From assembly GCA_946122785.1 (NCBI GenBank), contig CAMGYJ010000005.1, forward strand, positions 40,538,002 through 40,602,001: a stretch of 64,000 bases of DNA, written 5' to 3'. The translations under genes and the position numbers were made by a program. Positions 53,432-64,000 of this stretch are shown piece after piece. Positions within the stretch are counted from its first letter, which is position 1; every line of letters starts with the position of its first letter. Source of the DNA: Linum tenue (taxonomy: Eukaryota; Streptophyta; Magnoliopsida; Malpighiales; Linaceae). The notes beneath the pieces are model-generated. The model searched no databases and was not told the DNA's origin. It saw only the letters and a list, made by a program, of their open reading frames with translations.

Positions 53432-53771
53432 GGGCAGATAAGCGGCTAGGAGACTACCATCTGCACTTTTCTGGGGTATATGGTAAATCCATTGGACACG
53501 CCAATTGGTGGTTAATATTTTTTATTTAACGGAATTTGAATTCTGTTGCACAATGGAGGAGAAGTTTGGGCATAGTGACTAAATAACGACTATCATAGCG
53601 AATTTTTCCTTCAATTGCAGTCAAATAAATGAATATTACTACAATCAAGCAAGCAATTTTCTTTATCCCTTTTGTTTCCCTTTTAATGCTTTCCCTCACT
53701 GTTTGGATATTTATTTTTCCCCACTTCAATAGTTGCTTTGCTATACATTCCCTTGTTTTAGGATCCAGCAG
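53432..53771. other. Spacer between the hAT element and the unc-13 pseudogene
   Basis: Probably remnant intron sequence of the unc-13 copy. It ends in an acceptor-like CCAGCAG. No exon for the N-terminal part of the protein was found in it. Confidence 0.4.
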
Positions 53772-54340
53772 GTATGGAGGGTATTCTTCACGTTGCAATA
53801 GTTACTAGGAGGCTTCTTGTGGAAGAATCTGAAACTGTAAGTAAAAACCATCCTCTGTGTTGCAGTTTCATATGTGTGCACCTAGGAAAATTTCTGGAAA
53901 TGGAACCATTTACTTTAAACCTTCGATTGCTTTATAATATATCTCATTCATTTTGTGAAACTTGCATACTTAATAATTTCTGCAGGGAATAGTTTCTACG
54001 TCTGCCATGGACCGTGATCAGATTGAATCATATATATCATCATCCATTAAGAGTGCATTTACAAGGGTAAGTGTGTTCCTCATATAGTCTCAGTCGAATT
54101 CTTGTTCAAGAAATTAAGAAAATCCGCAATGCATCCTAAAATAAAAATTTGTCTCATAAGCCTGAAAATTATATTTGCCACTTCGACATTTATTTTCCTA
54201 GATGATTATTGGCCCCAAAGTTTGAACTCGGGGTGTGGTGGATGTCATAGTCCCTAATTTACCATTATGCGACCCCATTTGGGTTCACTTAAATAAAATT
54301 CCAAGAACTTGTGCGAGAGTTTATAGAAGACCGTAATCAT

Positions 54341-54745
54341 TGTTATAAACACGCTGCTACGGATCGGGAAATCGCCGGAATCGACAAAGCAAGAATACAA
54401 AAGCGAGAATCGAAAACACGACACACGATTTACGTGGTTCACTAACACGATGTGTGTTAGCTACGTCCACGGGCGAGAGAGAGCCAATTTCACTATATCG
54501 AGGAGATTACATATTACAGAGGAGTATGAGAAGTATTTATAGTACTTCTCCATGTGGGTCTAAACCTAATCCAATCTGGCAAAGGAAACGGTTACAGACC
54601 AGGCCCAGAACCCGAACCCATATAACATTGAGCTCATACACCGTGGGCCGGGGGCGTTGCCCCTAGACCCCACTCGCTGACCGGGCAGCGAGACCCCCGA
54701 TTACTAGTCGTAGCGGCTGATAGTCCGATTCAAGTCACATCAACA
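54341..54745. mobile_element. Solo LTR of the Tork-type Copia family
   Basis: 405 bp, TGTTATAAAC to CACATCAACA, with a perfect 5-bp TSD ATCAT (54336-54340 and 54746-54750). It matches both LTRs of the element at 58.3-63.1 kb but has about 49 extra bp of G/C-rich sequence near 54644-54692 (GTGGGCCGGGGGCG...). It lies in an intron of the unc-13 pseudogene. Solo LTRs form by recombination between the two LTRs of an element. Confidence 0.92.
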
Positions 54746-57700
54746 ATCATCATGGTTGGCCTATTCCGGGTTTGCTTGGTATAGAACCTTAATTTTAACC
54801 TCGTCTGTCGTCAATTATGGTCACTAGAAAATTTTTGCATTTTCTTAATGACAATCGAGTCTTAAGATATATGTACTACATATACATTCTTCGATGCTCA
54901 CACATCATTGTGGTTGTTTGCTAATTATATCTTTTATGGTCTCTTTAACGCAGACACTACAAGCTGTTGACAAGTCAGACGTAATGCATGACCATTCGCT
55001 AGCATTGCTTGTAGAAGAGACCAAAAAACTTCTGAAGAAAGAATCAAGTATGTTCACACCAGTTTTATCTCAGAGGCATCCTCAATCCGTTGTTATCTCA
55101 GCATCACTTTTTCACTGGCTTTATGGGATAAAGTTGGTAAGCAGGATTGGCATCAATGGGCCTTTCCTTGCAGTTATCCCATAATGTTATCTTTTATTGC
55201 TAGCTTTTATTTCAAATTATTTTATTTTTTTGCAGAAACCGTTTCTTGATGGTGCCGAGCACCTGACAGAGGATGTTGTGTTTGTGTTCCCTGTTGCTGA
55301 TAGTCTCGAGCATTACATAATGTCGCTCATTTCTTCAACAAGTGGAGATGGGACTGTAGAAGTTAACTTGAGGAAACTAATTTCATACCATGTTTACTTG
55401 CTGGATGATGTTGTTTTTCACTTTGTTTTCTATCCAGCCTGTCATTTGTAGAATTTATTCATCACGAAATGAAATCTCACAATGAAACTTCAAAGAAAAT
55501 TAGCTATAGAAGGATTTAATCTTGTTCCATTTGACTATTTATGTCATTCAAGTACTGCTTTACTGCTTTTTCCTTCCTATGGTTAGAGTACTGAGTTTTG
55601 TTTATTTAACTTTGCCACTGTACATATGATTTTGCGAACTGTTGAGTTTAGTAATTGATTTCCAACACTTCAGTCAGGCTGCTTTTCTTGTGCTGCGTAC
55701 CCTTTTTCATGAAGGTTAAATTAGTGTTTGGAACTCTGGTTATGAAATGGGTCAAATCACAGCTTGGGCAACTTTACCGCGCCTTGCAACAAGAAGCGAC
55801 TACTGCATATTGCCCTTGATTTCTTCCTTTCTACTCTTTCCAGAAATCTCATAATCACACAAGCACCACAAATAGTTCATATTTCTTGTTAGGCAACTTT
55901 GTTGTGCTGTTTTCTGCATTTATTTTCCTTATTTATCTGCCTCACTTTACTTACGCTACTAGGACTTGTCTGATACTAGTTTGTTCTTAATTGTTCCTTG
56001 TCTGATACTAATTTGTTCTTAATTGTTCTTAATTGACTGAAATTAAGCTTTTCTCCAGAGCTCAACAAAACTGTAATGGTTATGCCACATAAATAATGAA
56101 AAGAATAGTTGAAGAAAGAATTGGTTGTGAGTTGTAACAGAAATTTCATATTGGAGTTTCATCTTTAATAAATATATAATCAATAAATAGCTCTGGTCAC
56201 AACGAATTGTAATGCTTAGCCAGCCAAGTCTTTATTGTTTGCAGACAGTTGATCAATTCTTTGCTCTAAAAGTTCCAATGAAAAGTTCCAATGAGATCTT
56301 CTGAGCTGAATAGCCTGTTTCGAGGGGCGGACAATGCCTTTCAAGTGTTTGCGAAACATGTTACAGACAAGTTGGGTGAGTATACACTAATCATGAGTCT
56401 ATAACTACATAACGGAATGATCATTAGTGTACTTCGATCCCTTCGTCAAGTGTGTACTCAAGTTGTCATGATTATATGATTGGACGTTGTATTAGTCATA
56501 TCTACATAATCATGTGCCACATTCTTAAGCATGTACTTGATGCAAACTTGTACTCTTGACCGTGTGTGTATGTTTCCTCGATAAGATGTGAACGTGGTCT
56601 GAAATGACTGCTTTTGTTTTCTGGAGGCAGTTTTGACCCTTGTGTCTGTTTCTGCATACAGTTCCCACCTTGTATTTCACTCGTCTGTACTTTCAACTGC
56701 TTTAAAGATTATGAGCCCCGCTTATTGGTGTACATATTTTTTCCCTTGGCCTGCCTTATTTTGCACATGTTTGTCATTACTTGTTCATCTTCTGTTATTT
56801 TGTGAGTGATCTACAATCTCCTTAGTAATTTTCATATGAATGATCCTTTTCCTCTTTTCCCACATTAGGCATCTCTATTTTGCCCTTTGATTGCCAAAAC
56901 CCGACATTGTTTGGACAATTAGCAACTAAATTTTCGAAATATGTTTGTTCTTTTAGAGAAAAAGGAAGATTTGATCCCACCAATTCATGTTCTGACACGT
57001 TACAAGAAGGAAGCCGGAATAAAGGATTTTGTCAAGGAGCTATTTGAATCTAAGCTGCCTGACGAAACAACAAAAAATCACGTTTGTCAATGTCCAGACT
57101 ACTCCAATCTTATGTGTTCAGTTAAATACTTTATTTGTGAGTTACAAATTTGCTCCCTTATTCTTCATCCTGAATCCAACTAAACAAGGATTCAATTAAT
57201 CATTGCACTTGTTTGATTCGCTGTTAAACTTTTTGGCACATTCTTATACTTCGCGAACAGTATGCTATCAGCCAGCTGAATAAGTTGGAGGATAGCATTT
57301 GGGAACGATGGACAGCTAAGAAGCCCCGTGAACAATTTATGAGTATGTATCTAAAGAATTCTAAGTAGTGGTTATGGTCTTCATTAACGATTTTGTTAGA
57401 GCATATGCCTTATCATTAACGGCCTTCATAACAACATAGAAACCTTTAGAGGAAAAGACTCCAAAGTTTAAAGCAAATTAAAGGGTTCATTTGATGGGAG
57501 TAGGAAAGATATAAATGCTTCAATCGATCGCATATGCGAGCTTACTGGTAACTATATTGACGGGATCCATCAATATGTCCATTATTTTGAGAAGTTAAAT
57601 TTTGCATGTATTTAACTTTTGGCTGTTTGCAGCTACTAAAATTATATTCTAGGACTTGAAGGAGCCATTCATTAAGAACTTGTATAAACCATCGGTATCC

Positions 57701-58255
57701 CAGAACAGGCTGGAAGATCTAATTTAACCCCTTGATTTAGTAAGATGCAAAGCTATCCTCCATCAACTGTCACTTTTCTTGCACGCAAGACAATAATGAT
57801 GAGTTAGAAGAACTCATTACTTATCATTAACTTGTGCTGCAGGAACTTAGTCAATTATGCAGTGTAATTTCAGACCAACTCAGGGATCGTATAGTAACAA
57901 GCCTCTTACAAGCTTCACTGGTATGTGGCAACATTCCTGTAAAAACACAATGAGAATGCTTTAATTTTTACTGTCTCGCCTTTTTCGTACTGACTTTGCT
58001 GTTATTCTTAGGATGGCTTGGCTCGAGTTCTTTTAGATAGCGGGCCATCGCGAGTTTTCTACCACACTGATGCAAAAATTATGGAAGAAGATTTGGAGCT
58101 CTTAAAGGTTCTTTCAAATGTGACCTTTACCAAGCCGAAATTCTAGCTTATCAGTGAAAACACATCTGTTTGATCATGGTTTTTTCCTGTATCGCCTTTT
58201 GATCGTTTTATGCCAAACTGCTATAACCCGCAATATGCAGGATTTCTTCATTTAT

Positions 58256-58611
58256 TGTTATAAACGCGCTGCTACGGATTGGGAAACCGAAGGAATCGAC
58301 AAAGTAAGAATACGAAATCGAGAATCGAAAACACGACACACGATTTATGTGGTTCACTAACACGATGTGTGTTAGCTACGTCCACGGGCGAGAGAGAGCC
58401 AGTTTCACTATATCGAGGAGATTACAGATTACAGAGAAGTATGAGAAGTATTTATAGTAATTCTCCATGTGGGTCTAAACCTAATCCAATCTGGCAAAGG
58501 AAACGGTTACAGACCAGGCCCAGAACCCGAACCCAAATAACATTGAGCCCATACACCGAACCCCGATTACCAGTCGTAGCGGCTGATAGTCCGATTCAAG
58601 TCACATCAACA
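58256..58611 (-). repeat. 3' LTR of the Tork-type element
   Basis: 356 bp, paired with 62705-63060; differences include CGGATTGGG versus CGGATCGGG and several others. Confidence 0.92.
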
Positions 58612-58625
58612 AATCTCCACCTTGA
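58612..58625 (-). promoter_or_regulatory. Polypurine tract of the Tork-type element
   Basis: On the minus strand the sequence AAGGTGGAGATT directly precedes the LTR (TGTTGATGTG), as in other plant Copia elements. Confidence 0.8.
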
Positions 58626-58707
58626 CTTGAATCCTCTTCCTCTGAAATCTCTGATGTACTCTGCTCCTTCTCTCTCTCTCCCGCCATCAATGCCCCGTAG
58701 GGCGGAG

Positions 58708-60240
58708 TCACCCACTCAAGACATTCAGCAAGTCCAAGCAGTGTTGGAACTTGCCATGTGGAACCGGCTTCGTGAACATATCAGTAGGATTATCCGCGGT
58801 GCCAACCTTCTTCACCTTAATTCTCTTCTCTGTCCTCAAGAAATGGTACCTCACATCAATGTGCTTAGTCCTCTCATGGTGGACTTGATCCTTGGCCAAG
58901 CATATTGCACTCAAACTGTCGCAATACACCACTGCCTGATCATGATGTAGACCAAGATCACCAACCAGTCCCTTCAACCATATTCCCTCCTTAGCAGCTT
59001 CTGTCAACGCCATATACTCTGCCTTAGTAGTAGAAAATGTCACCGCCGACTGCAAAGTTGCCTTCCAGCTCACTACAGAACTCCCAAGAGTGAATACATA
59101 ACCGGTCATCGATCTCCTCATGTCAACATCTCCAGCATAGTCCGAGTCAGAATACCCAGACACCAAGCACTCTGTATCACTTTCGAAGCTAATCCCTACA
59201 TCAGGTGTACCCTTAAGGTACCGAAAAATCCTCTTCATAGCCTGCCAATGCTCCTTTCCAGGTTGTATCATAAACCTGCTGACAACACTAACAGCATGTG
59301 CAAGATCAGGTCTAGTGCATACCATAGCGTACATCAAGCTACCTACTGCACTAGCATATGGGACTCTCGACATGTACTCATTCTCAGCCTCTGACTGCGG
59401 TGCATAAGCTGAGGATAGATGAACATTTGAAGCACTGGGAGTATTTAAGGGCTTTGTTGAAGACATGCCGAACCTCGACAGTATCTTCTAGATGTAGCTC
59501 TTCTGTGACAAGAAAAGCTTCTTCTTCGACCTGTCCCTGTAAATCTCCATACCCAAGATCTTCTGAGCAGCTCCCAAATCCTTCATCTCAAACTCAGCAC
59601 TGAGAAGCCCCTTTAACTTCTGGATATCAGACTTTGACCTTGCAGCTATGAGCATATCATCCACATACAGAACAAGATAGATCATCGAACCGTCCTCCAC
59701 CTTGTTGTGATACACACAACAATCATATGGACTTCTGCTGTACTCCAGCTCAAGCATGTAACTGTCAAATCTCTTGTACCACTGCCTCGGAGATTACTTA
59801 AGTCCATACAAGGACTTCTTCAGCTTACAAACATAGTCTTCTTTTCCCGGAACCTCGAATCCTTCTGGCTGAGTCATGTAAATTTCTTCCTCCAACTCTC
59901 CATGCAGGAAAGCTGTCTTCACGTCTAGCTGCTCGAGCTCCAAGTCATAATGTGCCACTATTGCTAGTAGCACTCTGATCGAAGTATGTCTAACCACTGG
60001 TGAGAAAATCTCATTGTAGTCAACTCCTTCCCTCTGCGAGAAGCCTTGTGCAACCACCCGAGCTTTAAATTTCATGCTCTCTTTAGAAGTGATTCCGTCC
60101 TTGTTCTTGTAGATCCACTTGTTTGTAACAATCTTCCTTCCCTGTGGTCGTTTGACTAGCTCCCAAGTCTGATTCCTGTCATGGGATTCCATCTCATCTC
60201 CCATTGTGGCAGGCCACTAATCAGCTTCACCACCCGAAAC
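58708..60240 (-). pseudogene. Tork-type reverse transcriptase and RNase H (stops)
   Basis: Read 60240 to 58708. The RT starts WPATMGDEMESHDRNQTWEL and continues with KWIYKNKDG, ARVVAQGFSQREGVDYNEIF, QLDVKTAFLHGELEEEIYMT and YVDDML (catalytic Asp pair). RNase H has [33 protein letters not shown] and [11 protein letters not shown], ending in VLSG plus a stop. Three in-frame stops are visible (near 60219, at 59794 where LKQSPR-type Gln became TAA, and at 59488). Catalytic motifs are otherwise preserved, which fits relaxed but not ancient decay. Confidence 0.88.
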
Positions 60241-60429
60241 TGCTTGTCTATAGGACTGTGGCTCTCCTGCATCCACTTCTTCAACAACCTGAAATGAATA
60301 CGCCACCATGTCCTCGAAGCCATACCTCTGTGGAGGTACTCCTGCAGTCACTCTCTTCGGTCTACCGGAAGCAATAGACTGTTGAGCTCGTGCACTGGAC
60401 TCTGAAGTTTCTGGCTCTGTAGAGACATC

Positions 60430-61314
60430 CTAATCATGTTGATCTTCTCCACCTTGGTGCTCAAACTCACTCTCTTTGAGAGTTTGCAGCTCCACCTGCT
60501 TATCAACATTCCTGCTACCTTCAACAACAGTAACCTTCAACATGGGGTTAAACATAGACTTCTCATCAAATATCACATTTCTACTGAGTATAACTCGATG
60601 CTCAGAAGGTGACCAGACTCGAAATCCCTTAACTCCATCTCCGTAACCCACAAATACACCCTTCTTTACCCTTGGGTTCAGTTTACCCTCATCCACATGA
60701 TAATAAACAGGACACCCAAAAACTTTCAGTGAGGAGTAATCAGCAGGCTTACCATACCACACCTCATAAGGAGTCTTCAACTCGATACCTGTGTGAGGTC
60801 CACGGTTGATCAGGAAGCACGCCATGTTCACTGCTTCTGCCCAGAATATGCTCTCTAGTCCAGCATTAGAGAGCATGCACCGTGCTCTCTCCAACAACGT
60901 CTGGTTCATCCTTTCTGCAACGCCATTCTGCTGGGGTGTATCTCTCACAGTCCGATGACGGGCAATCCCTTCATCCTTGCAGAATTCTTTGAACTCGGAA
61001 TTACAGAACTCCAGACCATTGTCCGTTCGCAGCTTCTTGATCTTCTTCCCGTTCTGATTCTCCACCAATGTCTTCCACTGCTTGAACTTCGTGAAAGCCT
61101 CACTTTTCTGTTTCATCATGAAAATCCAAGTAAATCTCGAATAATCATCAATAATAGACAGAAAATACCTGCTGCCTCCAATGGATTCAACTCGTGAAGG
61201 ACCCCAACAGTCGGAGTGGAGGTAATCTAGTATCCCCTTCGTCCGGTGGATACCCTTCTTGGGAAACTTGCTGCGATGTAGCTTCCCAAACACACAATGC
61301 TCGCAGAATTCCAA
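60430..61314 (-). pseudogene. Tork-type integrase
   Basis: An open frame of 294 codons: the zinc-finger half CEHCVFGKLHRSKFPKKGIH, then the core with DYLHSDCWGPSRVESIGGSR, IIDDYSRFTWIFMMKQKSEA, KLRTDNGLEFCNSEFKEFC and PQQNGVAERMNQTLLERARC, giving the D-D-35-E triad. It is separated from the upstream HxH half by a frameshift near 61310 and from the RT by a stop at about 60430. Confidence 0.88.
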
Positions 61315-62651
61315 TTATGCATCTTGTGCCCGCAAAGAAGATACCTCTTCGACAGAACTTGCATCCCCCGTTCACTCATATGCCCCAGTCTCATGTGCCA
61401 GAGAGTGGTCATATCTTCCTGGTGAACCTGAGACGATGCAACTGCAGCAGAACCAGAAAACACCGACCCTTGTAACGCATACAAGGTCCCACGCTTCACG
61501 CCCTTCAGCACCTTCCTTGAACCTTTGCAGACATACACAACTCCACATTTTCCTTTGAAACTGAAACCCTTGCTGTCGAGTAGACTCAAGGAGATCAAGT
61601 TCTTTGTCATTCGTGGAACATGCCTGACATCATTCACGGTATAGAACGAACCATCATGTGTCCGAACCTTTATGGACCCGATTCCAACAACCTTGCAGAC
61701 AACTCCATTAGCCATGACCATGTTACCACCATCTATCTGCTTGTAGGTTGTGAAGCAATCCCTGTTCGGAGACATATGGTATAAGACTGCAGTATCCAGA
61801 AACCACACATCCCCACGATGTGTCTTCTCATCTATAGCCAAGGCGAGATCGTCTTCAGAACTGTTGTCCACTTCTGCCACGGGAACTGAACCTTGTTTCT
61901 TCTGTTTCCCTCTTCTCTTGGGACAGTTGTACTTCCAATGCCCCACTTCCTTACAGTTGTGGCAAGCATCACCTGGCTGTGGACCGGGACCCTTGGAATT
62001 CTTGTTCGAATTCCCTTTACCAGATTTCTTCTTTCCCTTTCCACCTATAACAGCCAAACCCGATGCCTCACCACCTGTACCAGATCCGGACGCCTTATGT
62101 ATGATCTCTCTCGTATGAAGAGCAGACCTGACATCTTCCAACGACACGCTTTCTTTACCAGCAATAAAAGAGTCAACGAAATTCTCATATGAACTCGGCA
62201 AAGAAACCAGCAGGATTAGGGAAGCATCCTCGTCATCAACTTGAACATCTATATTACGCAGATCCAGCAAAATAGAGTCAAGCTGTTTGAGATGTTCCCT
62301 CAAAGGCGTACCTTCTTGCATCCTCAAGCTGAACAACCGTTGCTTGAGATGCAGCTTATTGGTTAGAGACTTAGTCATGTACAGACTCTCTAGTTTCAAC
62401 CACAAGCCCGCGACAGTCTTCTCAACAGCGACTTCAATGATGACATCATCAGACAACGATAGCATGATGGTCGAGTGGGCCTTCTCCTCCAGGGTATTCC
62501 ACTCATCGTCATCGACCGCTGCCTTCTTCTGTTTTGCAGACAGCGGCCCCCACAGCCCTTGCTGTTTTAATAAAGCCTGCATCTTGATCTGCCATATAGC
62601 GAAGCTGTTCTTCCCTGTGAACTTTTCGATCTTCATGTTCACCGACGTCAT
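61227..62651 (-). pseudogene. Tork-type gag and protease
   Basis: The ATG at 62651 gives MTSVNMKIEKFTGKNSFAIW, a typical TNT1/Tork gag start. The gag (about 1-200) contains WNTLEEKAHSTIMLSLSDDV and LREHLKQLDSILLDLRNI. A zinc knuckle CHNCKEVGHWKYNC lies at about residue 233. The protease site reads WFLDTAVLYHM, where the family normally has a D-S/T-G triad, so the Gly is replaced by Ala and it is probably inactive. The pre-integrase part has WHMRLGHMSERGMQVLSKR; the frame then shifts, losing the CxxC part. The last ~25 codons are out of frame. Confidence 0.88.
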
Positions 62652-62690
62652 TCTTCTGAATCGAAAACCCTAGCCTGATTTCCAGCCGCG

Positions 62691-62702
62691 GCACTGATAC
62701 CA
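62691..62702 (-). promoter_or_regulatory. Primer-binding site of the Tork-type element
   Basis: On the minus strand TGGTATCAGTGC lies 2 bp inside the 5' LTR end. It matches the initiator-Met tRNA primer site with one mismatch (T for A). Confidence 0.8.
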
Positions 62703-62704
62703 CT

Positions 62705-63060
62705 TGTTATAAACGCGCTGCTACGGATCGGGAAATCGCAGGAATCGACAAAGCAGGAATACGAAAGCGAGAATCGAAAACAAGACACACGATTTACGTG
62801 GTTTACTAACACGATGTGTGTTAGCTACATCCACATGCGAGAGAGAGCCATTTTCACTATATCGAGGAGATTACAGATTACAGAGGAGTATGAGAAGTAT
62901 TTATAGTACTTCTCCATGTGGGTCTAAACCTAATCCAATCTGGCAAAGGAAACGGTTACAGACCAGGCCCAGAACCCAAACCCAAATAACATTGAGCCCA
63001 TACACCGAACCCCGATTACCAGTCGTAGCGGCTGATAGTCCGATTCAAGTCACATCAACA
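62705..63060 (-). repeat. 5' LTR of the Tork-type element
   Basis: 356 bp, the promoter-bearing LTR; its boundaries are fixed by TG/CA, the TSD TTTAT and the primer site. Confidence 0.92.
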
Positions 63061-63374
63061 TTTATGGTGGAGACGGGCTTCTGAGAGGGGTTGTTGAGAA
63101 TCATGTTGCACGGGTCGGGCAAGTGATCAAGCTGCATGGGATATGAGGCCAGTACTTACAACAGACTGCTATGACTTTGATCATTCTGCTTTAAACGAAC
63201 TCTGATGACTTGTATGAATCGACAGACTCGTGAGATGACCTGAGATCCAGTAGTGGGGGTGGTGGAAGCAAGCTTGGTGGTGATACTCAGATGTTACTCA
63301 GGATACTGTGCCATCGTACTGATCCAGAAGCATCCCAGTCCCTCAAGAAGCAGTCAGAATACCCAAGTCATTAA

Positions 63375-64000
63375 GTTGAAGATAGCAATTTGAGAAGAGG
63401 GTGGCTATTTTCCTTTTTACCTATAGTTTTGCATTGTGTTCTTACAAATTTGGTTACCTTGTAGAGAGGGATCTTTTTCAGTTCGGTTATATGTCCATAT
63501 TGTACCTATTATATAAAAACTAGTGTGTGGAGATTCCGATGAGTGACCTAGCTGAGCTACCTCGCCTGTCATCTTAATTAGAAATATAATTAGTAAATAC
63601 TCCATTTAATATGCGTATATATATGAATGTATATTATCCGCTTAAAACTTTCATTTCCATATTGTTATCAAACATTTTATTTTTCCGTTCATTTGATGGC
63701 TCCGGTACTGAACCAATATTAAATTCGTATAATATATTCAATATTCATATTTAATGAACTAAAATTAAATGGAAGATTTAACATTATTTTATATTTATGT
63801 ATTTTTAAAATAATTAATTTCTCTATTTTCTATGTACTTACTATTAGTGTACTATTAATTTAAAGATAAAGTAAAATATTTGTACTTATTTTATACATAA
63901 CTTAACATGTACTGTGTTTTACGAAATCTCATTAAAAGCAAGTATACCATATTTATCCTATTTTTTCCTTTTTTTGAATTTTAATCTCTGTAAACTTTAA
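63375..64000. other. AT-rich 3' flank without a gene
   Basis: Follows the last recognisable codons of the unc-13 pseudogene. Very AT-rich from about 63590. No ORF or repeat structure was recognised. Confidence 0.5.

Larger units (their letters stand above)
58256..63060 (-). mobile_element. Tork/TNT1-like Copia element, 4.8 kb, decayed
   Basis: Two 356-bp LTRs (58256-58611 and 62705-63060), TG...CA, are flanked by a 5-bp duplication TTTAT (58251-58255 and 63061-63065). It is inserted in an exon of the unc-13 pseudogene; removing it and one TSD restores the reading DFFIYGGDGLLRG. The order on the minus strand is LTR, primer site, gag, protease, integrase, RT, RNase H, polypurine tract, LTR. 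The LTRs differ at well over a dozen positions, so it is clearly older than the Copia at 38.7-48.4 kb. Confidence 0.93.
53772..63374 (+). pseudogene. unc-13 homolog (MUN/DUF810 family) pseudogene, 5'-truncated
   Basis: Exons recognisable by homology: 53772-53836 (MEGILHVAIVTRRLLVEESE), 53986-54066 (AMDRDQIESYISSSIKSAFT), 54954-55136 (LALLVEETKKLLKKESSMFT), 55236-55391 (KPFLDGAEHLTEDVVFVFPV), about 55725-55803, 56245-56375 (ELNSLFRGADNAFQVFAKHV), 56957-57081 (EDLIPPIHVLTRYKKEAGIK), 57261-57342 (SQLNKLEDSIWERWTAKKPR), about 57440-57537, about 57631-57734, 57845-57919, 58014-58108, and 58241 onward, split by a Copia element and resuming at 63061 (YGGDGLLRGVVENHV). Plant unc-13 homologs are about 1000 residues and act in membrane trafficking; only the C-terminal half is here. 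Lesions: a 13-bp duplication (AAAGTTCCAATGA twice, near 56269-56294), TAG for Trp near 57650, TAA near 57725, and frameshifts in the last exon. Confidence 0.85.

Noticed and set aside
1..64000. CRISPR arrays, bacterial operons, phage or defence systems
   Set aside because: The sequence has spliced plant genes and plant retrotransposons throughout; none of the repeats has the short repeat/unique spacer structure of CRISPR, and no prokaryotic gene sets occur.

Overview
This is plant nuclear DNA, most likely from a eudicot. The genes have spliced introns, the flanks are AT-rich, and most of the sequence is plant transposable elements: Copia and Athila-type Gypsy LTR retrotransposons, L1-type LINEs, and MULE, hAT and Helitron elements. 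I cannot name the species. No operons, CRISPR arrays, rRNA or tRNA genes were seen. Only one host gene looks possibly intact, a small Cys/His-rich protein. Other host-like sequences are pseudogenes or fragments carried by transposons.

Layout from the left. 1-9.6 kb is gene-poor. It holds a GAGCTC-rich MITE, a non-autonomous hAT element with 8-bp target-site duplications (TSDs), a MULE-like MITE built from TTACGTAA repeats, a hairpin, and about 1.5 kb of palindromic minisatellite. 9.8-15.5 kb holds minus-strand transposon-type genes: an Athila ORF1-like protein, an acidic tandem-repeat protein and a FAR1/MULE-type zinc-knuckle remnant. Two ~0.4 kb direct repeats sit downstream of them. 15.7-24.8 kb has a long-TIR MITE, a Helitron, a LINE scrap, an AT-rich repeat field and another MITE. 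24.85-31.1 kb contains two Athila-like Gypsy elements, one inserted in the gag of the other. The inner one carries a single intact 395-codon ORF and no pol. 31.2-32.4 kb is a broken PIF/Harbinger-associated MYB-like gene. 32.9-36.5 kb is a nest: a TIR repeat appears to contain a LINE, which contains a Pack-MULE carrying the start of a PEP-carboxylase kinase gene.

36.5-48.6 kb is one small host gene and its insertions. A 5'-truncated LINE with a 16-bp TSD sits 47 bp upstream of the start codon. The only intron holds a young Ale/RE1-like Copia element, present as a tandem duplication that includes host flank. Unit 2 has an intact 1474-codon polyprotein. Unit 1 carries a burst of single-base indels near one junction, which suggests an assembly or polishing problem as much as biology.

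48.9-53.4 kb has a kelch-like ORF, probably decayed, and a hAT-type element that has captured an ATL-type RING-H2 exon plus another spliced ORF. 53.7-63.4 kb is a 5'-truncated pseudogene of a plant unc-13-homolog (MUN/DUF810) gene with frameshifts and stops. It has a solo LTR in one intron and a full Tork-type Copia element of the same family in its last exon.

The most useful points are the two gene-capturing DNA transposons, the Copia tandem duplication, the pol-less Athila-type element with its own ORF, and the transposon history that can be reconstructed from perfect TSDs. I found no clear evidence of a wholly new biological system.
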